Numbered from the stretch's first letter, positions 40,553 to 49,102 are shown. The stretch is DNA of 64,000 bases from DAOUAE01 sp034433795 (GCA_034433795.1 DAOUAE010000050.1:1-64000), one strand, 5' to 3'. Notes: generated by a model not told the origin, from the letters alone. Program-made: numbers and translations.

Positions 40553-41752
40553 ATGGCTGAGGAACAGGTCGGATTTGTGACCATGGGCGAGGCGGCCGGG
40601 CAGGTCGGGGAGATCCCGACCATCGGGGTCGGGATGCTCGGCTACGCCTTTATGGGCAAGGCCCACACCAACGCCTACAAGAAGATCCCCTACATCTGCT
40701 GGCCGCCGGCGGCCATCCCCAAACTGGTGGCCATCTGCGGCCGCAACGAGGCGGCGGTCAGCGAGGCCGCCCGCCGCTACGGTTTCGCCCGCTACTATAC
40801 CCAGTGGCAGCAGCTGGTGGCTGATCCCGAGGTCGAACTCTTCGACAACGGGGCGCCGAACAACCTGCACGCCGAGCCCTGCATCGCCGCCGCCGAGGCC
40901 GGCAAGCATATCATCTGCGAGAAGCCGCTCGGGCGCACCGCCGCCGAGGCCAGGGCCATGCTGGAGGCGGTCAAGAAGGCCGGGGTGAAGCACGCCTGCG
41001 CCTTCAACTACCGCTTCGTGCCGGCGGTCCGTCTGGCCAAAGAGCTCATCGACCGGGGCGATCTGGGCCAGATCTATCACTTCCGGGCCCGCTATCTCCA
41101 GGAGTGGATCGCCGATCCGAACTTCCCGAAGGTCTGGCGGCTGGACAAGCAGATCGCCGGCTCGGGCGTGCTGGGCGACCTGGGAGCCCATATTATCGAC
41201 CTGGCCCGCTTCCTGGTCGGCGAGCCGAAGGCGGTCAACGGCCTGACCCGGACGTTCATCAAAGAGCGCCCGCTGCCCGACGGCTCGGGCCGCGGGATCG
41301 TGGATGTGGACGACGCCTTCGTGGCCCTGGTCGACTTCGAGAACGGCGCTCTGGGGACCCTGGAGGCGACCCGTTTCGCCCGTGGCCGCAAGAACCACAA
41401 CACCTTCGAGATCAACGGCTCGAAGGGGACCATCGTCTTCGATCTGGAGCGGCTGAACGAGCTCCAGTTCTTCAGCGTTGACCAGCCCCGGGAGGTCCAG
41501 GGCTTCACCACCATCCTGGTGACCGAGTCGTACCACCCCTACTGGAAGTTCTGGTGGCCGCACGGCCACATCATCGGCTGGGAGCACACCTTCGTTCACG
41601 AACTGAACCACTTCATCGAGGCCATCAAGCTCAACAAGCCGGTCGAGCCGTACGGGGCCACCTTCGAGGATGGCTACCGGGCGGCGGTGATCTGCGACGC
41701 CATCCTGACCTCGGCCGAGAACGGCGGCGAGCGGGTCGAGATCCGTTACTGA
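40553..41752 (+). CDS. Gfo/Idh/MocA-family NAD(P)-dependent oxidoreductase
   Basis: The 399-residue protein has an N-terminal Rossmann domain (GVGMLGYAFMGKAHTNAYKK, AICGRNE, IICEKPLGRT with the catalytic-region EKP Lys) and a C-terminal beta-sheet domain (GSGVLGDLGAHIIDLARFLV, GALGTLEATRFARG). It probably oxidises a sugar or cyclitol. ATG 40553 has AGGAGGAG at 40541-40548; the longer open frame runs back into the isomerase gene. A strong terminator follows. Confidence 0.92.
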   Translation: MAEEQVGFVTMGEAAGQVGEIPTIGVGMLGYAFMGKAHTNAYKKIPYICWPPAAIPKLVAICGRNEAAVSEAARRYGFARYYTQWQQLVADPEVELFDNGAPNNLHAEPCIAAAEAGKHIICEKPLGRTAAEARAMLEAVKKAGVKHACAFNYRFVPAVRLAKELIDRGDLGQIYHFRARYLQEWIADPNFPKVWRLDKQIAGSGVLGDLGAHIIDLARFLVGEPKAVNGLTRTFIKERPLPDGSGRGIVDVDDAFVALVDFENGALGTLEATRFARGRKNHNTFEINGSKGTIVFDLERLNELQFFSVDQPREVQGFTTILVTESYHPYWKFWWPHGHIIGWEHTFVHELNHFIEAIKLNKPVEPYGATFEDGYRAAVICDAILTSAENGGERVEIRY

Positions 41753-41766
41753 AAGCCGGTCTCGCC

Positions 41767-41801
41767 GGCCCCCAGGGGCCTGGCCCCCTGGGGGCCTTTT
41801 T
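41767..41801 (+). terminator. intrinsic terminator of the isomerase-dehydrogenase operon
   Basis: GGCCCCCAGGGG (41767-41778) pairs perfectly with CCCCTGGGGGCC (41785-41796), six-base loop, then TTTTT. It is the clearest Rho-independent terminator in the window. Confidence 0.92.
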
Positions 41802-41825
41802 CTCTGTCCCAGGGGCGTTACCGTC

Positions 41826-42710
41826 TCACCGGCCGCCCGTCAACCAGCCGGTGAGCCACGACCGGCGCCGATGGGTCAGCTGGAGCAGCACCCGGATACG
41901 CTGCTCGCCCCCGTTGGAGCGGATGATCAGCCCTCCTTCGAGGGAGACCGATGCGGGGCCGGGCGAGGTCCAGAACCCGTGGAGCACCTGGGGGTCGGCG
42001 ATGACGGTGAGAGCCACCTCGTTGCCGACGAATTCGGTGGGCTGGACCTGGAGCCAGTCGCCACGGGGGAAAACAGTTCCGCGCAGGAGCCCCTGGCCGG
42101 TGTTGCGCAGGCGCAGGGTCTGGCGCGCGCGCTGGCCGGGGCCGAGGGTGCCGAGGTCCAGGCTCTCCGGCTGGACCTCCAGGAGGGGCCCGCGCGCCTC
42201 TGTCTGCAGGAGAACCGGCACCGTGACCGCCCCGCCGTTGGTGGCGATGGTGACCGTCGTCTGGTAGACAACGCCGGGGGCCAGCGTCCGGGTATCGGCG
42301 GTCACCGTCAGACGCAGACGCTGGGCGGCGAAACGGGTCGGGCTGACGTGCAGCCAGTCGGCCAGCCAGTGCACAGTTCCCCGGAGCAGGCTGTCATCCG
42401 CGTTCCACACCGCGAGCGCGGCCTGGACGGGCGCCCCCACCGGCACCGGGCCGAGGTCGAGCCGGACGGGGCAGACTTCCAGGCGTGGCCGGCCGGGGCG
42501 GCGAGTCCGCCGGGCGTCGTAGGCGGCCCGCTGGACCGGGTCGCGCAGGACGGCGTAGGCGGCGTTGATCTCGCGCATCCGCCGCTCCGCCTCCGGCGAG
42601 GGGTTGAGATCGGGATGGTATTTTCGACAGAGCCGGCGGTAGGCGGCCTCGATGACCTCGGGCTCGGCCGCCGGGTCTACCTGGAGAATGCGATAGTAGT
42701 CTGGTTCCAT
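41826..42710 (-). CDS. DnaJ-domain protein with two beta-sandwich repeats
   Basis: The 294-residue protein has an N-terminal J domain (about 1-66; YYRILQVDPAAEPEVIEAAY, KYHPDL with intact HPD, VQRAAYD). Two tandem repeats of about 100 residues follow. Each has 'P..LDLG.....G......L...N....L.GTV.....WL.V.PT.F......LTV.AD', the pattern of ASH/MSP or 'thiol-free BACON'-like beta-sandwiches. Such a J-domain fusion would recruit DnaK to a binding surface; no standard DnaJ zinc or substrate domains exist. It lies 21 bases downstream of the small membrane protein, in one operon. Confidence 0.8.
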   Translation of the reverse strand: MEPDYYRILQVDPAAEPEVIEAAYRRLCRKYHPDLNPSPEAERRMREINAAYAVLRDPVQRAAYDARRTRRPGRPRLEVCPVRLDLGPVPVGAPVQAALAVWNADDSLLRGTVHWLADWLHVSPTRFAAQRLRLTVTADTRTLAPGVVYQTTVTIATNGGAVTVPVLLQTEARGPLLEVQPESLDLGTLGPGQRARQTLRLRNTGQGLLRGTVFPRGDWLQVQPTEFVGNEVALTVIADPQVLHGFWTSPGPASVSLEGGLIIRSNGGEQRIRVLLQLTHRRRSWLTGWLTGGR

Positions 42711-42731
42711 CGGCCGATCAGCAGTCTGCGC

Positions 42732-43172
42732 TCACCGAACAATCAGCCGGACGGTGCTGTACCGGCGCTGGAGTTCGACCCACGGCAGCCGCAGCACCAG
42801 GGTCAGGACAGCGCTGCCGGGCGAAGGCGGGACCACCTCCTGGAGAGCCGGGTGCCAGCGGCCGTCCTCTCCCCGGACCACGGTGAGCAGGTAGTGAGCG
42901 GTCGGCCCGCCGGGCGGAGCCCCAGCGCCGGGCGGCAGGTGGTAGACCTGGACCTGGGGCGGGCCGGGAACGACGCCGACCAGCGACGGCGTCCTGTCCG
43001 GCGTCGGCCCGCGCCCCGGCGTCCATCCCTCCAGAGTCGGCCGGGCGGGCGCCAGCAAGAGCCAGGCCAGGCCCAGCCCGGCCAGCAGTCCGATGATCAG
43101 CTCGATGGCCACGGTCGCCCACCTGCGTTTCGGCTCGACGGCGCCGTAGCAGAGTTTACGGGCCGGCCCCAT
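42732..43172 (-). CDS. small single-pass membrane protein of unknown function
   Basis: The 146-residue protein (from ATG 43172) has one membrane helix (about 21-41; IELIIGLLAGLGLAWLLL), a Pro/Gly-rich spacer and an outside beta-rich region (YLLTVVRGEDGRWHPALQEV). No family is recognised. An alternative start is GTG 43112 with a better SD (AGGTGGG), which would place the helix at the N-terminus. It is the first gene of the J-domain operon. A 17-base palindrome lies immediately upstream. Confidence 0.6.
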   Translation of the reverse strand: MGPARKLCYGAVEPKRRWATVAIELIIGLLAGLGLAWLLLAPARPTLEGWTPGRGPTPDRTPSLVGVVPGPPQVQVYHLPPGAGAPPGGPTAHYLLTVVRGEDGRWHPALQEVVPPSPGSAVLTLVLRLPWVELQRRYSTVRLIVR

Positions 43173-43180
43173 CCCCCGGT

Positions 43181-43197
43181 ATCGGGATTTTCCCGAT
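43181..43197. promoter_or_regulatory. 17-base palindrome in divergent intergenic region
   Basis: ATCGGGA (43181-43187), TTT, TCCCGAT (43191-43197), a perfect 7-bp inverted repeat between the divergent J-domain and coiled-coil/PBP/RodA operons. It is a candidate operator, about 8 bases from ATG 43172. Confidence 0.45.
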
Positions 43198-43253
43198 CTT
43201 CAGACGAAAGCGCCTGTATCGCGGGCCACGGGGTGGCTCGTGCCCCGGAGGGG

Positions 43254-43282
43254 CTGGCAGGGGCGGTCGAGTGTGGTATGAT
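43254..43282 (+). promoter_or_regulatory. promoter of the coiled-coil/pseudo-PBP/RodA operon
   Basis: CTGGCA (43254-43259), 17-base spacer, TATGAT (43277-43282) with TGG extension. The -10 contains ATG 43278, which is therefore not used as a start. Confidence 0.65.
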
Positions 43283-43316
43283 CGGCACGGTCTCAATCCT
43301 CACCGGGAAGAGTGCT

Positions 43317-44600
43317 GTGGACGAGCGACCGGACGGCCAGCCGCCCTCGTGGCGATGGCTCGCGGACCGGCAGGAGCAGGAGCAGCAGGCCCTCCGCCGA
43401 CTCCAGCAGGAGGGCGAGCGGCTGTGGAAGCAGCTCCAGGAGCAGGCGGCCCAGCTGCAGGAGGTCGCGGCCGCTGTCCTGCGCCTTCAGGACGGTCTGG
43501 CCCGGCTGCCGCTGCTTGAGGAGGCTCTGCGGCAGGTCCGGGAGCAGGCAGAGGAGTGGCGCCAGCGGATCGAGACCCAGCACCAGCTCTACGAGCAGGC
43601 CATCGCCCTGCGCTCGGTCGAGACCGAGCGCGACCGCCGGGCTCTGGCGGAGGTCCGTCAGGCGCTGGACGCCCTCGCCCAGCAGCAGGAAGCCCTGCAG
43701 ACCCGTCTGGCCCTGCTCGCCCAGGAGGTCCGACGCGATCAGGGCGCGGTCCAGACGCTGCCCGGCCAGGTCCAGGAGATCGAGCGCCGTTTGCTCGCTT
43801 TCCACGAACGGCTGCTGGCGCTGGAGGAGCAGCAGCGGCGGCTGCAGGGTCAGATCACCACCGGCGCCGAGGAGACCGGACATCTGCAGCAGGACCTGCG
43901 GCGGATCGGTGAATGGCAGCAGCTGGTGGACCAGCGCTGGAACCGTCTTCTGGCCGATCTTCAGCAGCAGGCCGAGCAGTGGCGGGCGGCCCTGGCCGAC
44001 CAGCAGCGTCCTTTCCAGCATCTCAGCGCCCAGCTCGACGCTCTGCGCGAGGGGCTCGTCCAGACCCAGCGGGAGCTGCAGACCCTGCAGCAGCGTCTGG
44101 ACGGCCAGGAGACCCGGCACGGTCAGACCCTGGCTCAGCTTCAGAGGCTGCAGAGCAGCCTGGAGCGTCTGGAAGAGACGCTGACGGCCGGTCAGCAGCG
44201 TCTGGAGGAGCACCGTCGGGGGATACTGGCGGTCGAGCAGGTCCAGGCGGCGCTGGCCCGTGACCTGCAGGAGCTGAGCGCAGCGCTGGCCGGCCTCCAG
44301 AGCCAGGTTCCCGCGTTGCGCCGCGACCTCGACCAGCTGGCCAGCGACCTGCGGCAGACCCAGGCCGATCTGGTCCGGCTGGGCGACGATCTGGGCCAGG
44401 CCGACGCCCTGCTGGCCCAGCGGCTGACCGAGCACCTGGCCCGCGCCGAGGATCGGCGGGAGGCTCTCGCCGAACACCTGCGGTCGCTGGCGCGCTGGCT
44501 CCAGGTGACCCAGGAGCGCTGGTGGCGCTCTCTGGAGCAGCATCAGCGTGAATTGAACGAGCTGCTCGCCCGCCTTCAGTCGCCCGACCATGCCCGCTGA
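43317..44600 (+). CDS. long coiled-coil protein
   Basis: The 427-residue protein is almost wholly alpha-helical coiled coil from about residue 15 to 420. It is rich in Leu, Gln, Glu, Arg and Ala with heptad spacing (for example QEQAAQLQEVAAAVLRLQDG and LAALQSQVPALRRDLDQLA-like blocks). It has no membrane helix, no signal peptide and no Cys. GTG 43317 is preferred because ATG 43278 lies in the promoter. It overlaps the pseudo-PBP gene by 11 bases. By position it may be a cytoplasmic scaffold for the RodA machinery, as DivIVA-like or other coiled coils are elsewhere; no sequence family is recognised. Confidence 0.78.
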   Translation: MDERPDGQPPSWRWLADRQEQEQQALRRLQQEGERLWKQLQEQAAQLQEVAAAVLRLQDGLARLPLLEEALRQVREQAEEWRQRIETQHQLYEQAIALRSVETERDRRALAEVRQALDALAQQQEALQTRLALLAQEVRRDQGAVQTLPGQVQEIERRLLAFHERLLALEEQQRRLQGQITTGAEETGHLQQDLRRIGEWQQLVDQRWNRLLADLQQQAEQWRAALADQQRPFQHLSAQLDALREGLVQTQRELQTLQQRLDGQETRHGQTLAQLQRLQSSLERLEETLTAGQQRLEEHRRGILAVEQVQAALARDLQELSAALAGLQSQVPALRRDLDQLASDLRQTQADLVRLGDDLGQADALLAQRLTEHLARAEDRREALAEHLRSLARWLQVTQERWWRSLEQHQRELNELLARLQSPDHAR

Positions 44601-46497
44601 ACCGATCCGCTCGCTGGCTGACCTGCTGGACGACCCGCCGCCCGATCCGACGCGCCGGCGGTTGCTCCTGCTGGGGGGGCTGATGGCGCTGGGGTTCGTC
44701 GGGCTGGCCGGCCGCCTCTGGCACCTCCAGATCGCGCAGGGGGAGCAGTTGCGGCGTCAGGCGGTCTACCAGCGCCTCCGCCAGGTCGAGATCACCCCGA
44801 CTCGGGGGGTGATCGTCGACCGGAACGGCCTGATCCTGGCCCGCAACCGGCCGACCTGCGCGGTGGGCGTTGTTCCGGCCGACCTGCCGCGCGATCCGCT
44901 GCCGGTCTACAGACGGCTCGAACGGCTGCTCGGTGTTCCGGCGGCGATGATCCAGCAGAAGGTGGTCCAGCGTCGCACCGATCTCTACACCCCGATCATC
45001 GTTCAGAGCGATGTGCGGCCGGAGGTCGTCTACCAGATCGAGGAGCGCCGGCTGGATCTGCCCGGCGTCCACGTGCTGGTCGAGGGGCTGCGCGACTATC
45101 CCGAGGGTCCGGTCACCGCGCACCTGCTGGGCTACGTCGGCCCTCTCACCGAGGAGCAGTACCAGCGGCTCCAGGCGGCCGATCCGCCCTACCGCTTCAA
45201 CGACCGCGTCGGCCAGGCCGGGCTGGAACAGCAGTATGAGCCGGTGCTGCGCGGCCGCCCCGGCCGCAAGGGAGTGGAGGTGGACCCGGCCGGGAGGGAG
45301 GTCCGGGTGCTGGAGGTCCGGCCGGCCCAGCCCGGCTATAACCTCGTTCTGACCGTCGACCTGCCGCTCCAGCGAGAGGCCGTCCGGCTTCTCAGCGAGG
45401 ACCTGCCCGCGGTCGAGAGTGCCAGCGTCGTCGCCCTCGACCCGCGCAACGGCCAGGTGCTGGCCCTGGTCCATCTGCCCAGTTACGATAGCAACCGGCT
45501 GGTTCGGGGGCTCAGCCTCGAGGAGTTTGCGGCGCTGCAGAACGATCCCCGGGCGCCGCTGTTGAATGGGGCCCTGACCTTCGCCTTTCCGCCGGGCGGT
45601 GTCTTCCACGTCCTGACGGGCCTGGCCGGACTCAGCCGTGGGGTGATCAGGCCCACGACCCAGATCGTCTGCACCGGCGGCTTCACCCTCCGCAATCGCT
45701 ACAATCCCGGTGACGACGCCCATTTCCCCTGCTGGGGGGTCCATGGGCCGCAGGACATGGTGAGCGCGCTGGCCAACTCCTGTCAGACCTACTTCTACCA
45801 GGTCGGCGGGGGCGACCCGCGGGGTGACCGACCCGGCGTGGGGATCGAGGCCCTGGCCGACCTGGCCCGGGCCTTCGGGCTGGGGGCCCCGACCGGGATC
45901 GACCTGCCCGGTGAGGGAACGGGCCTGGTGCCGACGCCGGCCTGGAAGCGGCAGGTCTTCCGCCAGGATTGGTACCGGGGCGATACCTATATGGTCAGCG
46001 TGGGGCAGGGGCCGCTGACGGTGACCCCGTTGCAGCTGGCCGTGGCCATCGCCGCCATCGCCAACGGTGGGACGGTCTACCAGCCGCAGGTGGTGCAGAA
46101 GATCGTGGACGCCCAGGGCCAGGTCGTCCGGCCGTTCGCCCCTCGCCCGATCCGGCGGCTTTCGCTCGACCCGGCCGCGCTGGCGGCTATCCGCCAGGGG
46201 CTGCGGGCGACGTTCCAGCGCGGTCAGACGCCCACCGGCGCCCGTTTCACCGGCCTGGCGCTGGGGCTGGCGCCGGGGGGGCTGGATCTGGCCGGTGTGG
46301 CTGGCCAGGCGGAGGGCCTGGTGGACGGCCGGCCGGTCCGGCACGGCTGGTTCGCGGGCTTCGCCCCGGCGGGGGACCCGCTGATCGCGGTGGCCGTCTT
46401 CCTGCGGCGGAGCCAGCGGCCGGAGCAGGCCGCGCGGGTGGGGGCCGGTCTCCTGCGGCTGTATCTGACCGGCGCCGAGGGGCCCGGCATCACCTGA
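44590..46497 (+). CDS. PBP2-like protein with degenerate transpeptidase site (pseudoenzyme)
   Basis: The 635-residue protein has the full class-B PBP layout: membrane anchor (about 24-44), pedestal/dimerisation domain with RGVIVDRNGLILARN, and a transpeptidase fold from about 260. All three catalytic motifs are changed. The SxxK segment reads FPPGGVFHVLTGLAGL (Ser to Gly, Lys to His), the SxN/SxD segment reads NSCQTYFYQVG, and where VAGKTGTAE is expected it reads VAGQAEG. The frame and flanking conserved residues (YRGDTYMVSVGQGPLTVTPL, HGWFAGFAP) are intact, so this is not random decay. It sits directly before RodA, its expected partner, and probably acts structurally or as an allosteric activator. 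Confidence 0.85.
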   Translation: MPAEPIRSLADLLDDPPPDPTRRRLLLLGGLMALGFVGLAGRLWHLQIAQGEQLRRQAVYQRLRQVEITPTRGVIVDRNGLILARNRPTCAVGVVPADLPRDPLPVYRRLERLLGVPAAMIQQKVVQRRTDLYTPIIVQSDVRPEVVYQIEERRLDLPGVHVLVEGLRDYPEGPVTAHLLGYVGPLTEEQYQRLQAADPPYRFNDRVGQAGLEQQYEPVLRGRPGRKGVEVDPAGREVRVLEVRPAQPGYNLVLTVDLPLQREAVRLLSEDLPAVESASVVALDPRNGQVLALVHLPSYDSNRLVRGLSLEEFAALQNDPRAPLLNGALTFAFPPGGVFHVLTGLAGLSRGVIRPTTQIVCTGGFTLRNRYNPGDDAHFPCWGVHGPQDMVSALANSCQTYFYQVGGGDPRGDRPGVGIEALADLARAFGLGAPTGIDLPGEGTGLVPTPAWKRQVFRQDWYRGDTYMVSVGQGPLTVTPLQLAVAIAAIANGGTVYQPQVVQKIVDAQGQVVRPFAPRPIRRLSLDPAALAAIRQGLRATFQRGQTPTGARFTGLALGLAPGGLDLAGVAGQAEGLVDGRPVRHGWFAGFAPAGDPLIAVAVFLRRSQRPEQAARVGAGLLRLYLTGAEGPGIT

Positions 46498-46515
46498 GTG
46501 CGGCGGAGGAGACCG

Positions 46516-47634
46516 ATGCTGGCCCAGCCACCGGCGGAGACGCGGCTCTGGCGCCACTTCGACCCCTGGCTTTTTCTGGGGACGCTGGCCCTGGTCCTCT
46601 GGGGCATTGTGATGGTCTACAGCGCCACCGTCGACCCGGTGACCGGCGCGGTGGACACACGGGTGTACAAGCAGGTGGTCTTCGCCCTGGTGGGGCTGGG
46701 GTTCTTTTTCCTGATGGTGACGCTGGACTACCGGGCGCTGGGGCCGCTGGCCGCCGTTCTCTACCTTCTGGCCCTGGGATTGCTGGTGGTGGTGCTGCTC
46801 AGCGGGCGGTTCAGTTACGGGGCGCAGCGCTGGCTCAGCCTGGGGCCGATCGAGTTCCAGCCCTCGGAGCCGGCGAAGCTGTTTGTCATCGTCGCCCTAG
46901 CCCGGTTTTTCGGCCGGCACCGGCCGCGCCTGCACCGTTTTCGCTGGGTTCTGGCCTCGCTGGCCCTGGCCGCGCTCCCGGCCGGGCTGACCTTCCTCCA
47001 GCCCGACCTGGGGACGGCCATGGTCTATCTGGCGATCTGGGGCGGGATGGTTCTGGTGGCCGGACTGCGCGGGCGGCATCTCCTGTACCTGCTGGGGGCG
47101 GCCCTGGCGGTGGCGCCGTTTCTCTGGCTGGGGCTGCGCGACTACATGCGGCGCCGGCTCCTTATCTTCCTCGACCCGTACAGCGACCCCTTCGGCGCCG
47201 GCTACAACATCATTCAGGCGATGCTGGCGGTGGGCTCCGGCGGCCTCGTCGGGCGGGGGCTGGTCGCCAGTTCCGACTCGCAGCTGCGCAGCCTGATCGT
47301 CCAGTACGCCGATTTCATTTTCGCCATCCTGGCCGAGGAGTTCGGCTTTCTCGGCGGGCTGGGGCTCTTCGCCCTCTACGGGCTGGTGCTCTGGCGCTGT
47401 CTGCGGGCGGCCTTTCTGACGTCCGACCTGTTCGGTCGTTTCCTAGCGGTGGGGGTCGCCACGGCCCTCTGCTTCCAGGCCCAGGTCCACATCGGCATGA
47501 ACCTGGCCGTCCTGCCGGTCACCGGGCTGCCCCTGCCGCTGGTCTCGTACGGTGGGAGCGCGCTGCTGACTTTCCTGTCGGCGCTGGGCCTGGTCGAGAG
47601 CGTGGCCATGCGCCACCGGAAGTTTGAGTTTTAG
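46516..47634 (+). CDS. rodA: RodA-type SEDS peptidoglycan polymerase
   Basis: The 372-residue, 10-helix protein has YSATVDPVTGAVD-type first loop, FSYGAQRWLSLGPIEFQPSE, GYNIIQAMLAVGSGGLVGRG, ADFIFAILAEEFGFLGGLGL and LPVTGLPLPLVSYGGSALL. The catalytic Asp of the TDF motif is kept (ADF), while the preceding 'PE.HT' residues are replaced by VQYA. ATG 46516 has GGAGGAG at 46505-46511; GTG 46498 is possible but lacks an SD. It is the second SEDS gene of the window and is paired with the catalytically degenerate PBP. Confidence 0.9.
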   Translation: MLAQPPAETRLWRHFDPWLFLGTLALVLWGIVMVYSATVDPVTGAVDTRVYKQVVFALVGLGFFFLMVTLDYRALGPLAAVLYLLALGLLVVVLLSGRFSYGAQRWLSLGPIEFQPSEPAKLFVIVALARFFGRHRPRLHRFRWVLASLALAALPAGLTFLQPDLGTAMVYLAIWGGMVLVAGLRGRHLLYLLGAALAVAPFLWLGLRDYMRRRLLIFLDPYSDPFGAGYNIIQAMLAVGSGGLVGRGLVASSDSQLRSLIVQYADFIFAILAEEFGFLGGLGLFALYGLVLWRCLRAAFLTSDLFGRFLAVGVATALCFQAQVHIGMNLAVLPVTGLPLPLVSYGGSALLTFLSALGLVESVAMRHRKFEF

Positions 47635-47652
47635 GCGAGGGACCAGTATAAT
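47624..47652 (+). promoter_or_regulatory. promoter of gcvPA-gcvPB
   Basis: TTGAGT (47624-47629), 17-base spacer, perfect TATAAT (47647-47652). The -35 overlaps the last codons of rodA. The leader is about 60 bases with GGAGGAGAG before ATG 47718; no glycine riboswitch is evident in so short a leader. Confidence 0.72.
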
Positions 47653-47717
47653 GTGGCCCAGGCGAGCCCAGGGGACCGTCCTGTGGCCGCCGGCCACACG
47701 GAGGAGAGCCGCCGACG

Positions 47718-49091
47718 ATGCGCTACATCGCCAACACCCCCGCCGACCGGGCGGCGATGCTGGAGGCGATCGGCCTCGCCTCCACCGCTGATCTCTTCAC
47801 CGATATCCCCGCCCATCTGCGCCAGCCCGCCATCGATCTGCCGGCGCCGCTGACCGAGCCGGAGGCGGCGCGCCTGCTGCGCGCTCTCAGCGCCCAGAAC
47901 CTGGACCTGACGGATCGCCCCTGTTTTCTGGGGGCCGGCGCCTACCGTCACTGGATCCCCAGCGTGGTGGGCCACGTCATCGGTCGGGCCGAGTTTTACA
48001 CCAGCTACACGCCCTACCAGCCCGAGGTCAGCCAGGGCACTCTCCAGACGATCTACGAGTACCAGAGCCTGGTGTGCCTGCTGACCGGTATGGACGCGGC
48101 CAACGCCTCTCATTACGACGGGGCCACGGCCCTGGCCGAGGCCATCGCCATGGCCGCCCACATCACCGGCCGGTCGCGGGCGGTGGTGGCTCCCGCCCTC
48201 CACCCGGAGTACCGTCAGGTGGCCCGGACCTACCTGCAGGGCCGCGACCTGACCATCGTCGAGCCCCCCCTGAGCGAGAACGGCCAGCCCCAGCCGACCT
48301 TCACCCCCGACCGGGCGGCCGCCTATCTCGATGAGTCGGTGGCCTGCCTGGTCGTCCAGCAGCCGAACTTCTTCGGCTGTCTGGAGGACGTCGCCGGTCT
48401 GGCGGCCGCAGCCCACCGGGTTGGAGCCCTCTGCATCGTCAGCGTCTATCCCATCGCCCTGGGGCTGCTCAAGCCGCCGGGCGACCTGGGGGCCGACATC
48501 GTGGTCGGTGAGGGACAGTCGCTGGGTCTGCCGCTGAGTTACGGCGGTCCCTACCTGGGGCTCTTCGCCTGTCGCGAGCGCTACCTGCGGCAGATGCCCG
48601 GCCGGATCGTGGGCCAGACGGTCGATGTGGAGGGCCGGCGGGGCTTTGTCCTGACGCTCCAGGCGCGGGAGCAGCATATCCGCCGGGAGCGGGCGACCTC
48701 GAATATCTGCACCAACCAGGCTCTCTGCGCCCTGGCGGCCACGGTCTACCTGACGGCTCTGGGGCCGCAGGGGCTGCGGGAGGTGGCCCGTCTCTGCGTC
48801 CAGAAGGCCCACTATCTGGCCGAGCGGGTCACCAGCCTCCCCGGTTTCCGGCTGGCCTTTTCGGCCCCGTTCTTCAACGAGTTCGTGGTCCGCTGTCCGG
48901 TGCCGCCGGTCGCGCTCAACCGGCGCCTGCGGGCGGCGGGGATCATCGGCGGCTATCCACTGGGTCGGCACTTCCCCGACCTGGCCGACGGCTGGTTGCT
49001 CTGCGCCACCGAGCTGACCACCCGCGAGGACATCGAGCGCCTGGTCGAGGCGCTGACCACGATCGGGGCGACGACACCCGCTCGTCCGTAA
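47718..49091 (+). CDS. gcvPA: glycine dehydrogenase (decarboxylating) subunit 1
   Basis: N-terminal half of the split P-protein of the glycine cleavage system. The 457-residue protein has MRYIANTPADRAAMLEAIGL, FLGAGAYRHWIPSVV, FYTSYTPYQPEVSQGTLQTI, GMDAANASHYDGATALAEA, GQSLGLPLSYGGPYLGLFA and ERATSNICTNQALCALAA. The catalytic PLP Lys resides in the other subunit. gcvPB follows after 11 bases; gcvT, gcvH and lpd are not in the window. Confidence 0.95.
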   Translation: MRYIANTPADRAAMLEAIGLASTADLFTDIPAHLRQPAIDLPAPLTEPEAARLLRALSAQNLDLTDRPCFLGAGAYRHWIPSVVGHVIGRAEFYTSYTPYQPEVSQGTLQTIYEYQSLVCLLTGMDAANASHYDGATALAEAIAMAAHITGRSRAVVAPALHPEYRQVARTYLQGRDLTIVEPPLSENGQPQPTFTPDRAAAYLDESVACLVVQQPNFFGCLEDVAGLAAAAHRVGALCIVSVYPIALGLLKPPGDLGADIVVGEGQSLGLPLSYGGPYLGLFACRERYLRQMPGRIVGQTVDVEGRRGFVLTLQAREQHIRRERATSNICTNQALCALAATVYLTALGPQGLREVARLCVQKAHYLAERVTSLPGFRLAFSAPFFNEFVVRCPVPPVALNRRLRAAGIIGGYPLGRHFPDLADGWLLCATELTTREDIERLVEALTTIGATTPARP

Positions 49092-49102
49092 GGAGCAGGC
49101 CC

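Noticed and set aside
43278..43280. ATG as start of the coiled-coil protein
   Set aside because: It lies within the extended -10 box TGG-TATGAT; GTG 43317 is downstream of the inferred transcript start.
44023..46557. 844-codon reverse-strand frame across the PBP gene
   Set aside because: Antisense shadow of a recognisable PBP fold, with low-complexity composition and no family motif.
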